Shown here piece after piece: positions 16,221 through 24,526 of a stretch of 55,950 bases of DNA. Made by a program: the position numbers and the translations under genes. The DNA is from CAYOLL01 sp964404765 [NCBI: uncultured Gemmatimonadota bacterium] (lineage in GTDB: Bacteria > 4572-55): NCBI GenBank assembly GCA_964404765.1, contig CAYOLL010000021.1, forward strand, positions 1 to 55,950, given 5' to 3'. The notes under the pieces were generated by a model, which ran no database searches, was not told where the DNA came from, and saw nothing but the letters and a program-made list of their open reading frames with translations. Positions within the stretch are counted from its first letter, which is position 1. The number at the start of each line of letters is the position of its first letter.

Positions 16221-17144
16221 TTAAAAATCCCGGGCCATGCCGCCGGTCAAATAGTCCGACTTCATGTAGCGTTGGACGAAGAAATTGACGATCAGCACCG
16301 GCACCAGCATGATCACGGCGGTGGCGCTGGCCCGATAATGCTGCACATCCGTGCCGATCATAAAGCGCGAAGCCAGCACCGCCAGATTGTTGCTGTCCGG
16401 CCCACCCACCAACACGGTCAGCACAAAATCATCCCACGACAATAAAAAGGCATAGATGGAGGCAGCCGCCACGCCCGGCGCCGCCAACGGAAAAGTGACT
16501 TTGAGCAGCGTCTTCATCCGTGACGTGCCCATGGTAAAAGCGGCCTCCTCCAGCGTCTCCGGAATCGACTTAAAGACGCCCATCAGGATAAACAGGGTCA
16601 GCGGCACGGCCCGCAACGTATGCACCAGAATGACGCCGGGAATGGTGTTGACGAGGCCCAATTTGCTAAACATGCTGAACAAGGACACACCAAAAACGAC
16701 ATCCGGCATCATCATAAACACAAAGAAGCTGAACAGCAACGTGCGGCGCAAGGGAAAGCGAAAGCGGGTAAAGGAATAGGCCGCCGGCGCAGACAGGCAA
16801 ATGCTCAAAATGACCGTGCCGATGGCCAATATAAAACTGCGGATTAAATAGGTCGGCAAATCTTCCAATTGCCAGACCATTTTGAAATGATAGAACAAGT
16901 CCCCGTTTTGGCCAAAATTGGGGGGAATAATCATGTGTCCGATGCTGACCGCTTCGCCGGCGGCGTTATAAACCGTCGGGCGCGGATAGGTTGTCTCATC
17001 GGCAAAGGCATACATGGACACGGCAAAGACCGGCAGCAAAACCGTCATGCAAACCGTGATGATAATGCCCCAGAAGATGACTTTGAGCAACAGCTCTTTG
17101 GGTGTCAGGACGCGGTCAGGACCGCCAGGTGATGTCGAACTCAC
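16221..17144 (-). CDS. Carbohydrate ABC transporter permease (MalG-like)
   Basis: 307 aa from the GTG at 17144, which has GAAGG about 11 bases upstream. An ATG at 17210 would overlap the preceding gene by 95 bp, and the extra 22 residues are basic and low-complexity. Six transmembrane helices are visible, with TM1 at IIITVCMTVLLPVFAVSMYA. The EAA loop is EEAAFTMGTSRMKTLLKVTFPLAAPG, the contact site for the ATPase. A large periplasmic insertion lies after TM1. It pairs with the MalF-like permease at 17658-18626. Confidence 0.88.
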   Translation of the reverse strand: MSSTSPGGPDRVLTPKELLLKVIFWGIIITVCMTVLLPVFAVSMYAFADETTYPRPTVYNAAGEAVSIGHMIIPPNFGQNGDLFYHFKMVWQLEDLPTYLIRSFILAIGTVILSICLSAPAAYSFTRFRFPLRRTLLFSFFVFMMMPDVVFGVSLFSMFSKLGLVNTIPGVILVHTLRAVPLTLFILMGVFKSIPETLEEAAFTMGTSRMKTLLKVTFPLAAPGVAAASIYAFLLSWDDFVLTVLVGGPDSNNLAVLASRFMIGTDVQHYRASATAVIMLVPVLIVNFFVQRYMKSDYLTGGMARDF

Positions 17145-17628
17145 AGTGGTTATAGCCTTCTTTTTTGCATTTGATCTGCTTGACTTTGACAAACGACCCG
17201 CCCAGGGCATTGACGATTTCTTCGTAAATGCCCTCGGTCATAAAGCAATTGTACGGCGTCGTATTTTTGATGATGACATGACCTTCCATCGCCATCAGCA
17301 CGTCCAACTTGCCGATGCCCGGCCCGCGGTTGTCCTGTAAATAACGGTTATAGATGTTTTTAAAATACTCGAGCGGCGTTTTATATCCAGCGGCTTTAAT
17401 CGCTTCGCGCCGTTTCTGGACAATATTTCGACCCAATCGGACTAAGTTGATTTTGCCTAATTTTTGCTCGATGATATCTGTTATTTTGATGTAATATTGG
17501 CCCGGATACCAGGCGTTCGGATCCACTTGCAAAAACTTCTCGGTATCTTCGCCCAACACGACATAAGGGTTGAGTAAGACATCGCGCACAGATACAATAA
17601 AAAAGCCTTTAACTTCCATGGAGATCAT
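17116..17628 (-). CDS. V4R-like small-molecule-binding domain protein (putative sensor)
   Basis: 170 aa from the ATG at 17628 (17619 is a possible alternative). The frame extends to 17697, but that part overlaps the permease gene upstream. No membrane segment is visible. The C-terminus has GIYEEIVNALGGSFVKVKQ then KCKKEGYNHCEFDITW, matching the cysteine pattern and Phe/Trp end of V4R (4-vinyl reductase) / heme-NO-binding-like sensory domains. No other domain is recognisable. It lies between the two permease genes and overlaps the next by up to 29 bp, so it is probably co-translated with the importer. Function unknown: a ligand sensor for the transporter is inference. Confidence 0.6.
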   Translation of the reverse strand: MISMEVKGFFIVSVRDVLLNPYVVLGEDTEKFLQVDPNAWYPGQYYIKITDIIEQKLGKINLVRLGRNIVQKRREAIKAAGYKTPLEYFKNIYNRYLQDNRGPGIGKLDVLMAMEGHVIIKNTTPYNCFMTEGIYEEIVNALGGSFVKVKQIKCKKEGYNHCEFDITWRS

Positions 17629-17657
17629 CCCGCTTTCTGTAAAGCGTAAAACGCTAT

Positions 17658-18626
17658 TTACAATGCCGCTCGTTTTTTGACTTGCTTGTACGACCAATAG
17701 GCCGCAAATGCGACCAGTAAATAGGTTAAAGCCAAGCCAACCATCAGCAATGCAAATGCCGATGCCCGTGATTGGGGCATGGCCTGCGAACTTAACTTAG
17801 CATTAATATACATGCGATAAGCCCAGACGGACAGCACATCGCCCTGGCCTTCCTTGCCTAGCAATAAGGGAAAAGTCATCATTTTAAAGACTTCCGATAG
17901 CCGAATTGTAAAGGCGGCCATCACCGCCGGCCAGGCTAAAGGCAGTGTAATTTGCCAGAACTGCTGCCAGCGTGTCGCTCCCAGCGTTTTAGCCGCATCG
18001 TAGACGCTGGACGGAATACCCTCTAAGCCGGACAGGATGATAATGGCACAGTAGGGCGTCATCTTCCACACTTCGGCCAGGATAACCGGCAATTTTCCCA
18101 GCGACATTTTAAATGGTTGATCGGATAACTTCAAGGTATCCCACAAGATACCGTTGATAATGCCGGAATCTGAGGTCAGCATAATGACCGACGCCGCCGC
18201 CACCATCAGCGGAATGCCCATCGGCATGAGTACAATGGCTCGAACGACTCCGCGGCCTCTAAACTTTTGGTTAATCAGCGTCGCCACAATCAGGCCAAGA
18301 CCCGTTTCTAAGGTAATTGTTGCGAATGCATAAAACGACGTTAAATAGACCGCGTCATAAAAATAGGTTTGCCGGAAAACGTATTGCCAGGTAGCCAGTG
18401 TGGGGAAAATATTGGGATTTATAGGGTGGGTAAAAGATAATTTAATGGCCATTAAAAGAGGCACAATTAAAAAAATGCCCATATAAGCGTACGCCGGGGC
18501 GATATAAAGATACGGTCGGATTTTTGCTAAGGCATGTTTCACAAGCGGATTTAAGAAAGTTAGATGAGCCCGGTTTGCACGTTTGAAAGGACTTTTAATT
18601 TTGCTAATACGATGAAGATTCAACAA
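17658..18626 (-). CDS. Carbohydrate ABC transporter permease (MalF-like)
   Basis: 322 aa from a TTG at 18626 that overlaps the binding-protein gene by 23 bp. A GTG at 18542 (MKHALAKIRPYLYIAPAYAY) is another possible start. Six transmembrane helices are visible: PYLYIAPAYAYMGIFLIVPL, ASFYAFATITLETGLGLIVA and four more. The EAA loop is VYDAAKTLGATRWQQFWQITLPLA. This is the first permease of the CUT1-type importer, directly downstream of the solute-binding lipoprotein. Confidence 0.88.
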   Translation of the reverse strand: MLNLHRISKIKSPFKRANRAHLTFLNPLVKHALAKIRPYLYIAPAYAYMGIFLIVPLLMAIKLSFTHPINPNIFPTLATWQYVFRQTYFYDAVYLTSFYAFATITLETGLGLIVATLINQKFRGRGVVRAIVLMPMGIPLMVAAASVIMLTSDSGIINGILWDTLKLSDQPFKMSLGKLPVILAEVWKMTPYCAIIILSGLEGIPSSVYDAAKTLGATRWQQFWQITLPLAWPAVMAAFTIRLSEVFKMMTFPLLLGKEGQGDVLSVWAYRMYINAKLSSQAMPQSRASAFALLMVGLALTYLLVAFAAYWSYKQVKKRAAL

Positions 18627-19899
18627 TCAAATCCAACTCGGATTGGATGTTTTTTAAAACCGTTTCTGTTGGTTTTCCTTGAATCACAATCTCATCATGC
18701 GCACGTTGCAACAGCGTCGAAAAGTCGAAATAATAGGACGCCCACGTCGGTCGGATAACCAAGGATTCAAAAGCGCTGTTGCGCAACGACTGCACGTCTT
18801 TGACATCAAACCAGTTCTTCATAAATTCCGGCATTTCTTCCGTGGCGTCGATTCGAGCCGGAATATGCCCGCATAAAGCGTGTGTGCTATCACCAATCGA
18901 TTTGATTTGCATATCTTTGCTCATAATCCAGGAAACAAACTTTTTGCCTAAATCCGGATGAGCCGCATTTTTTGGCACGGCAAAAAGCCAACCGCCCAGG
19001 CAGATCGCCTTTTTACCGGTCGGCCCTTCCAGATTATAGCCGGGATGGAGTCGGACGTAAGGCGCGTTTTTATTGCTGCGAATACGTACAATATTGGAAT
19101 CCCAAATACTGAAAAGCCATAAAAGTTCGTTGGCCATTTCCAATTCCATAGTGCCATAGTCGGTATATAACGGTTTTTTCGTATACTTGTTTAACTCAAT
19201 AAGGTAATTAAAAGCATCAACTATTGCCGGATTTACTGCCGGATCGAAAAATTTGGCAATCTCCTGACCCTCTTTAAGGGCGCCGTAGGCATAAAAGAAG
19301 TTCATTAAACTGGTGGTCAAGTGCTCATCCGTGCCGCGATAAGAGTAGCGGCCGGGATTTTGTTTACACCAATCCAATAATTCAGAATATGTGCGCGGCA
19401 AGGATTCAAGTGGAATGCTCTTTTCATTATAGACCATCAAATCAATGCTGATTTGATGTGGCACCGCATAAATTTTCCCATCGGCTCCGCGGCACGGGTC
19501 CAGTATTTTAGCCGGAATCTGATTGGCGATTGGATTGATAACATCGCTAATATCCAGCAATAAATCTTTACTTTTATAGGCGTTGATATCCATAAAGTCA
19601 ATCCAGACAAAGTCGGCCGTCGGTTTGCCCGCTTTGGTTTCGACCTCAACACGTTCCAATGTCTCGGTTGTTTTATTATACGAAACCATTTGGATATCAA
19701 GACCACTCTCTTTCTTAAATTGAGGAATGGCAACAACATTCATGAATTCACCAACACCGGTCCAGTAACGGCCGTATGTAATAAGCTGTTGTGTTTCTAC
19801 AGGCGTTTTAGTGCGATTACAAGCATAAAATAACGCACTGCCACCAAGAATAAGCAAGACTCCGGTGACAACGGCCAGACGGCTTCGTGAATCAGGCAT
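18604..19899 (-). CDS. ABC transporter extracellular solute-binding lipoprotein (family 1)
   Basis: 431 aa from the ATG at 19899, which has TGAGGAA 7 bases upstream; the ATG at 19923 would include that site in the coding region. The N-terminus is a lipoprotein-like signal (LAVVTGVLLILGGSALFYAC, lipobox FYAC). The mature protein is a family 1 sugar-type binding protein: ITYGRYWTGVGEFMNVV, IPQFKKESGLDIQMVSYN, KPTADFVWIDFMDI, and IYAVPHQISIDLMVYNE at ~145. It delivers the ligand to the MalF/MalG-like permeases; the ligand is not identifiable. A good sigma-70 promoter lies ~70 bp upstream. Confidence 0.92.
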   Translation of the reverse strand: MPDSRSRLAVVTGVLLILGGSALFYACNRTKTPVETQQLITYGRYWTGVGEFMNVVAIPQFKKESGLDIQMVSYNKTTETLERVEVETKAGKPTADFVWIDFMDINAYKSKDLLLDISDVINPIANQIPAKILDPCRGADGKIYAVPHQISIDLMVYNEKSIPLESLPRTYSELLDWCKQNPGRYSYRGTDEHLTTSLMNFFYAYGALKEGQEIAKFFDPAVNPAIVDAFNYLIELNKYTKKPLYTDYGTMELEMANELLWLFSIWDSNIVRIRSNKNAPYVRLHPGYNLEGPTGKKAICLGGWLFAVPKNAAHPDLGKKFVSWIMSKDMQIKSIGDSTHALCGHIPARIDATEEMPEFMKNWFDVKDVQSLRNSAFESLVIRPTWASYYFDFSTLLQRAHDEIVIQGKPTETVLKNIQSELDLIVESSSY

Positions 19900-19968
19900 A
19901 TATTTTTCCTCAAAATGAGGCAATTGCTGAAAATTTTAGAAGTTACTAACGTGGATACAACAGTGATT

Positions 19969-19997
19969 ACAATATCATAAAGTTTGAGTGCTGTCAA
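19969..19997 (-). promoter_or_regulatory. Sigma-70 promoter for the ABC transporter operon
   Basis: On the minus strand, TTGACA (19992-19997) is followed by 17 bases and then TATTGT (19969-19974), about 70 bp before the start of the solute-binding lipoprotein gene. The divergent region 19900-20309 also holds the sigma-factor promoter and nothing else I recognise. Confidence 0.7.
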
Positions 19998-20204
19998 GAA
20001 AATTTTAGGGAACCCCGGTCGGAAAGGCAAAGACACTTGCCTTCAATAACAACCATTAACGCTATATTAAGGCATCCTATTACACAGCGGCCATTTTCAA
20101 AGCAAAGAAATAGCTTGACTAAACCGAACTTTTGTGCTTCAATTTTTGTATAGATACCTGCTAAGATGAAAAGCCGACGCCTGAAAGTTTGTTACAAAAA
20201 CTTA

Positions 20205-20233
20205 TTGACAAATTTAGGAAAATAAGTTAAATA
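20205..20233 (+). promoter_or_regulatory. Putative promoter of the sigma factor gene
   Basis: TTGACA at 20205-20210 is followed after 16-17 bases by TTAAAT/TAAATA (20227-20233), about 77 bp before the GTG start of the sigma factor. The -10 match is only moderate. Confidence 0.45.
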
Positions 20234-20309
20234 TGCCTTTCTATGCCTGAAAAGTAATTTCGGGCGGTTGGATTACGTTGTGAATAACTTTGAAAGAGGA
20301 GATACACGA

Positions 20310-21167
20310 GTGGCGCGTTCAAGCTCTCGCTCCAGTAGTTACGAAGATAAATCATTAGATTTATATCTCAAAGAAATTAGCCAAGTTCCATTGCTAACTG
20401 CCCGCGAAGAAGTTGAGCTTGCCGTCCGTATCAAGCAAGGGGATAAGGCGGCGTTGGATCATTTGACCAAAGCCAATTTGCGCTTTGTCGTTAATGTGGC
20501 GAAACAATATACCAATCAAGGGCTATCTTTATCCGATTTGATTAACGAAGGTAATATCGGCCTGATTAAAGCGGCCAAGCGGTTTGATGAAACGAAAGGG
20601 TTTAAGTTTATTTCTTATGCCGTATGGTGGATCAAGCAAGCCATTTTGCAAGCGCTGGCTGAGCAGTCACGTATTGTTCGATTGCCTTTAAATCGAGCCG
20701 GAACGCTCTATAAGATTGGCAAGCTGTCCAATGATTTGGGTCAGGAATACGGTCGTGAGCCGACGCCGCAGGAAATTGCCGAAGAATTAGACTTACCGGT
20801 TGATGAAGTGACGGACACGATGAGTTTGTCAAATGCCCACCTATCGTTGGACGCGCCTTTTTCCGGCAACAATGATAACCGTTTGATCGACTTCTTGCCG
20901 GATACATTTCAACCGTCGCCGGATCAGTCGTTAATGGAAGATGCTCTGCGCCATGATATTGAAAAAGCGTTGAAGACATTGACGAAACGTGAGGCGGAAG
21001 TTATTACACTCTATTTTGGTATTAATCGCGAAAAACCGTTGACACTTGAAGAAATTGGGCAAAAATTCGGTTTATCGCGTGAGCGTGTCCGGCAGATTAA
21101 AGAAAAAGCCATTCGCCGGTTGCGTCATGTGTCACGGAGTCGTCGGCTAAAAGCATACATAAGCTAA
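20310..21167 (+). CDS. rpoD: Principal RNA polymerase sigma factor (short RpoD/SigA type)
   Basis: 285 aa from the GTG at 20310, preceded at 8 bases by AGAGGAG. The TTG at 20268 would put this Shine-Dalgarno inside the gene. Region 1.2 is [20 protein letters not shown]. Region 2 has [38 protein letters not shown] and the -10-binding [18 protein letters not shown]. Region 3 follows, then region 4 with [28 protein letters not shown] for the -35 element. Region 1.1 is essentially absent and there is no large non-conserved insertion, as in Bacteroidota and relatives where this form is the housekeeping sigma. An intrinsic terminator follows. Confidence 0.92.
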   Translation: MARSSSRSSSYEDKSLDLYLKEISQVPLLTAREEVELAVRIKQGDKAALDHLTKANLRFVVNVAKQYTNQGLSLSDLINEGNIGLIKAAKRFDETKGFKFISYAVWWIKQAILQALAEQSRIVRLPLNRAGTLYKIGKLSNDLGQEYGREPTPQEIAEELDLPVDEVTDTMSLSNAHLSLDAPFSGNNDNRLIDFLPDTFQPSPDQSLMEDALRHDIEKALKTLTKREAEVITLYFGINREKPLTLEEIGQKFGLSRERVRQIKEKAIRRLRHVSRSRRLKAYIS

Positions 21168-21193
21168 AATTAAGTTTGCAACTTTTGCTATTA

Positions 21194-21230
21194 AAGGGGA
21201 GAATTCAACCGAGTTCTCCCCTTAATTTTA
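21194..21230 (+). terminator. Rho-independent terminator after the sigma factor gene
   Basis: The stem AAGGGGAGAA (21194-21203) pairs with TTCTCCCCTT (21214-21223), with a 10-nt loop and an AATTTTATAG tail. Confidence 0.85.
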
Positions 21231-21277
21231 TAGTAATTTTCTTTTTTAAAGTATTAGCTTAGGAGTAATATAACTTT

Positions 21278-22174
21278 ATGCCAGATAACATATTACCGGA
21301 TTTCAACAAGCTTTGGAATTACAATGATCCTGCCGCAACTGCGCAGAAATTCCGCGATATCCTGCCGGCGGCGGAAGCGGGAGATGATCGGAATTATCAT
21401 ATCGAGTTATTGACCCAAATTGCCCGAGCTTATGGCCTGCAGCGCCAATTTGACCAGGCACATCAACTATTAGACCAGGTCGAGGCCGAGCTCACGCTAA
21501 CTACCCCCGCGCGGCCGAGGGTGCGCTACTTACTGGAGCGCGGGCGTGTTTTTAATTCCAACCGCGAGCAAGATAAAGCCCGACCGTTCTTTAAAGCCGC
21601 TTATGAAATCGGGACAACGGCAGGGGAAGATTTTTATGCAGTTGATGCCGCGCACATGATGGGCATCGCTGCTGAAACTCCTGAACTCCAATTGGAATGG
21701 AACCTGAAAGCGTTGTCATCAGCCGAAAAAAGCGCCAGTACAGATGCTCGCGGCTGGCTTGGCTCGCTGTACAACAACATTGGTTGGGTGTATCATGGTT
21801 TGGCCGACTATGAGCAGGCGTTAAATCTTTTCACAAAAGCCCTGGCCTGGCGGCAAAGCGTCAATCAGGTTCAGGAAGCGCGTATTGCTAAATGGTGCAT
21901 TGCGCGTTGCTTGCGGTCGTTAGAGCGTGTGGAAGAGGCGTTGGCCCTGCAAATTGCGCTGTTGACGGAAGGCGGCGATACTGACGGCTATGGCTACGAG
22001 GAGATCGGCGAGTGCCTTTTGCTGTTGAACCGTGCCGCAGAGGCCGGACCATATTTTGCCAAAGCATACGAATTTTTAACCCAGGATATTTGGCTGACAA
22101 GCAATGAGCCAAAGCGTTTGGCCCGACTTAAAAATTTGGCGGCAATCGCCGATGGGAGTCGTGACGGATCATGA
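21278..22174 (+). CDS. Tetratricopeptide repeat protein of unknown function
   Basis: 298 aa with no signal peptide or membrane helix. TPR-like helical pairs run through most of the length (for example LLTQIARAYGLQRQFDQAHQ at ~48-67, LYNNIGWVYHGLADYEQALN at ~168-187, and IGECLLLLNRAAEAGPYFAK near 247). TPRs mediate protein-protein contact, and no catalytic motif is visible. Its stop overlaps the start of the SRPBCC gene by ATGA, so the two are probably co-translated. Confidence 0.8.
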   Translation: MPDNILPDFNKLWNYNDPAATAQKFRDILPAAEAGDDRNYHIELLTQIARAYGLQRQFDQAHQLLDQVEAELTLTTPARPRVRYLLERGRVFNSNREQDKARPFFKAAYEIGTTAGEDFYAVDAAHMMGIAAETPELQLEWNLKALSSAEKSASTDARGWLGSLYNNIGWVYHGLADYEQALNLFTKALAWRQSVNQVQEARIAKWCIARCLRSLERVEEALALQIALLTEGGDTDGYGYEEIGECLLLLNRAAEAGPYFAKAYEFLTQDIWLTSNEPKRLARLKNLAAIADGSRDGS

Positions 22175-22713
22175 AAAAAGGATTGCTTATTTTTGGCGGT
22201 ATAGTTCTTGGTCTTACCTTAATCTTAGCCATTGGTGGAATGTTTTTACCGTCGCATTATCGCGTCGAACGCAGCATTGTAATTGATGCGACAATTGCGG
22301 ATGTCTATCCGCCGCTGAATCGGTTAAAAGATTGGCCGAGCTGGACAGCCTGGACAAAAGAAAAGGACCCGACCATGACCTTAAGCTATGAGGGTCCTGA
22401 AGAAGGCACCGGCGCGGTTTATAAATGGCAGGCCGAAAAAATGGGCAATGGCCGTTTGGAAATCACCCAAAGCGACCCAACGCACGGCGTTTTTTATAGT
22501 CTTAAGTTTGAAGATTTTAACGCGTCACAGGGTGGTCTGGAATTAACATCCCTGGGCGAAAACGCAACGAAAGTTCTCTGGTTTGACGAGGGCAATTTAG
22601 GCGGCAACCCGATCAATCGGTATTTCGGCTTGATGATGGATTCCTGGGTCGGTAAGGATTTTGAAGAGGGGCTTGGCAATTTAAAGCGGCTGGTTGAGTC
22701 TAATAAAATTTAG
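22171..22713 (+). CDS. Membrane-anchored SRPBCC (START/Bet v1-like) protein
   Basis: 180 aa. An N-terminal hydrophobic helix (GLLIFGGIVLGLTLILAIGG, ~4-23) acts as signal anchor. It is followed by a helix-grip SRPBCC domain: VERSIVIDATIADVYPPLNR, WPSWTAWTKEKD, GTGAVYKW, and the C-terminal helix DSWVGKDFEEGLGNLKRLVE. This matches the polyketide cyclase/dehydrase-like family with the ligand cavity outside the membrane. The ligand is unknown. It is coupled to the TPR gene upstream. Confidence 0.82.
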   Translation: MKKGLLIFGGIVLGLTLILAIGGMFLPSHYRVERSIVIDATIADVYPPLNRLKDWPSWTAWTKEKDPTMTLSYEGPEEGTGAVYKWQAEKMGNGRLEITQSDPTHGVFYSLKFEDFNASQGGLELTSLGENATKVLWFDEGNLGGNPINRYFGLMMDSWVGKDFEEGLGNLKRLVESNKI

Positions 22714-22867
22714 GCACAGTCTGCAACGGCGAATAACTTTACCGTCAACGTCGAATATGACAAAAGCCGTTAACCATTCGGCAAATCTGTAGCGCGAAGT
22801 GCCTAATTCGCGCAGGGCCACTGCATAAAGCGGGGCAAAACTGACATTTTGCTCTATGTTATTCTCG

Positions 22868-23009
22868 TTAAGGGTTAGAAGTTGCAATTGTACAAAGTGT
22901 CATTCCGGCACGTTTTTAGCCGGAATCTTCTTACAGGTAAGCAAGATGCCGGATAGAAGCATTCCGGCATGACATCGAATTGAAATGCAATTTCTAACCC
23001 TTAATCAGT
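22868..23009. repeat. MITE-like composite repeat with TTAAGGGTTAGAA arms
   Basis: The outer arms are inverted: TTAAGGGTTAGAAGTTGCAA at 22868 onward, and 22983-23009, whose reverse complement reads ACTGATTAAGGGTTAG then AAATTGCATTT. Inside is a second pair (TGTCATTCCGGCA at 22898-22910 against TCCGGCATGACA ending 22974) plus a hairpin ATTCCGG...CCGGAAT, in the style of the widespread GTCATTCC intergenic repeats. The right outer arm recurs exactly at 55832-55858. The element fills the centre of the 407-bp gap before the HD-GYP gene; the rest of that gap is AT-rich leader. Confidence 0.7.
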
Positions 23010-23120
23010 ATAGCAACGCATATTGAGCGCCTCATTTTGTGGAAAGGTTGTTTTTATTTGCAAAAAAGAGAATAAAATATATGTTGTGACAGTCACTCGG
23101 AATAATGGCAAGGACATTTT

Positions 23121-24398
23121 ATGATCGACAAATACAATAAATTGCAACAAATTCTTGATGTAAGTCTTGAACTTGCACAAGTGCGTGATATCGATGTTTT
23201 GCTGGAAAAAATTTTGAGTGCAGCCCGTCGATTAGTGAATGCGGATGCCGGTTCCATCTACATCAAAGATGAAGATGATCCCACCAAACTGCACTTTAGC
23301 TATACCCAGAATGAAACATTACAACGTCGCCTACCGACTGGTAAAAAATTGCCATTTAACACCTTTTCAATTCCCATCAATCACCGTTCCATATCTGGCT
23401 ATGTGGCCAGCACGGGCGAAATCCTGAATATTTCCGATGTCTATCATCTTTCTGACAACACTTCGTACGCTTTTGACCCATCCTTTGATCGTAGTGTCAA
23501 CTATCGCACCCAGTCCATGCTGACGTTTCCGCTGAAAAATCCGCCTATTCTGGCCGAGGGCGAGGACGACATCATCGGCGTTATGCAGCTAATCAATGCC
23601 TGCAGTGACCATGGGAGCGTTGTGCCTTTTTCCGAACAGGATTTAACCTTGATTCAGCCGTTTGCAAATACGGCTGCCAGCGCTATTAAACAAGCCCAAA
23701 TGACACGGGCGATGATTTTGGGGATGATTCGTGTCGCGGAATTGCGCGATCCGAAAGAAACCGGCCCGCACGTTAAGCGTGTTGGCGCGTATGCCTCGGA
23801 AATTTATGAAGCCTGGGCCCAGAAAAGAAAAAAACCCCGGGCGGAAATTGACAAGAAAAAAGACGCACTGCGTATGACCGCCATGCTTCATGATGTGGGC
23901 AAAGTCGCGATTGAAGATGGGATTTTAAAGAAGCCGGCTAAATTAACCAATGAAGAATATGATCGGATGAAGCAACACACATTTTTGGGAGCTCGTCTGC
24001 TAATAAAAGACGCCCAATCCGATTATCACAAAATTGCCGGTGAAATCGCGCTTAACCACCATGAACGCTGGGACGGACGTGGTTATCCTGGCTGGATCGA
24101 TCCATTGACCTGTCAGCCGATTCCCGGTTATGCCGATGAAAGCGGCCGTGCCCGCGGCAAAAAAGGTGAGGAAATCCCAATTTTCGGCCGGATTGTCGCT
24201 GTCGCCGATGTTTACGATGCCCTTTCCTGTCGCCGTAGTTATAAAGATGCCTGGAAGGAGGATGATGTGCTTAACGAATTGCGAAAATGTGCAGGTACCC
24301 AGTTTGATCCGGAAGTAATTGACGCATTTTTTGATTGCATTGATTCTTTGCGTGCGATTAGCCGGCGTTTCCCGGACGAAGAGCTTCATTCCGCTTGA
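23121..24398 (+). CDS. GAF domain / HD-GYP cyclic-di-GMP phosphodiesterase
   Basis: 425 aa, soluble. A GAF sensory domain occupies ~18-190 (LVNADAGSIYIKDEDDPTKL; GYVASTGEILNISDVY). An HD-GYP domain occupies ~195-410, with RVAELRDPKETGPHVKRVG, the metal HD in MLHDVGKVAIEDG, the distal HHERWDGRGYPG (GYP motif) and IVAVADVYDALSCRRSYKDA. HD-GYP enzymes hydrolyse c-di-GMP, and all metal-site residues that I can place are present. The short insert after GYP (WIDPLTCQPIPG) is seen in some members. AAGGA lies 6 bases before the ATG. It is upstream of the barrel/cytochrome genes but in its own unit. Confidence 0.93.
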   Translation: MIDKYNKLQQILDVSLELAQVRDIDVLLEKILSAARRLVNADAGSIYIKDEDDPTKLHFSYTQNETLQRRLPTGKKLPFNTFSIPINHRSISGYVASTGEILNISDVYHLSDNTSYAFDPSFDRSVNYRTQSMLTFPLKNPPILAEGEDDIIGVMQLINACSDHGSVVPFSEQDLTLIQPFANTAASAIKQAQMTRAMILGMIRVAELRDPKETGPHVKRVGAYASEIYEAWAQKRKKPRAEIDKKKDALRMTAMLHDVGKVAIEDGILKKPAKLTNEEYDRMKQHTFLGARLLIKDAQSDYHKIAGEIALNHHERWDGRGYPGWIDPLTCQPIPGYADESGRARGKKGEEIPIFGRIVAVADVYDALSCRRSYKDAWKEDDVLNELRKCAGTQFDPEVIDAFFDCIDSLRAISRRFPDEELHSA

Positions 24399-24526
24399 TG
24401 CTAAGTTTTATTTTTAATAATATGTAAAATTATTGTTGTATTTATTAAAGAATAATGTAGACTTTAAGCCAGATAAATTACTCTTTTATTACGGCGCATG
24501 TGGGACACTCACATAAGGATTGGCCA

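Noticed and set aside
20115-20154. TTGACT...TATAGA as a promoter for the sigma factor
   Set aside because: The spacer is 28 bases; the TTGACA at 20205 is better placed.
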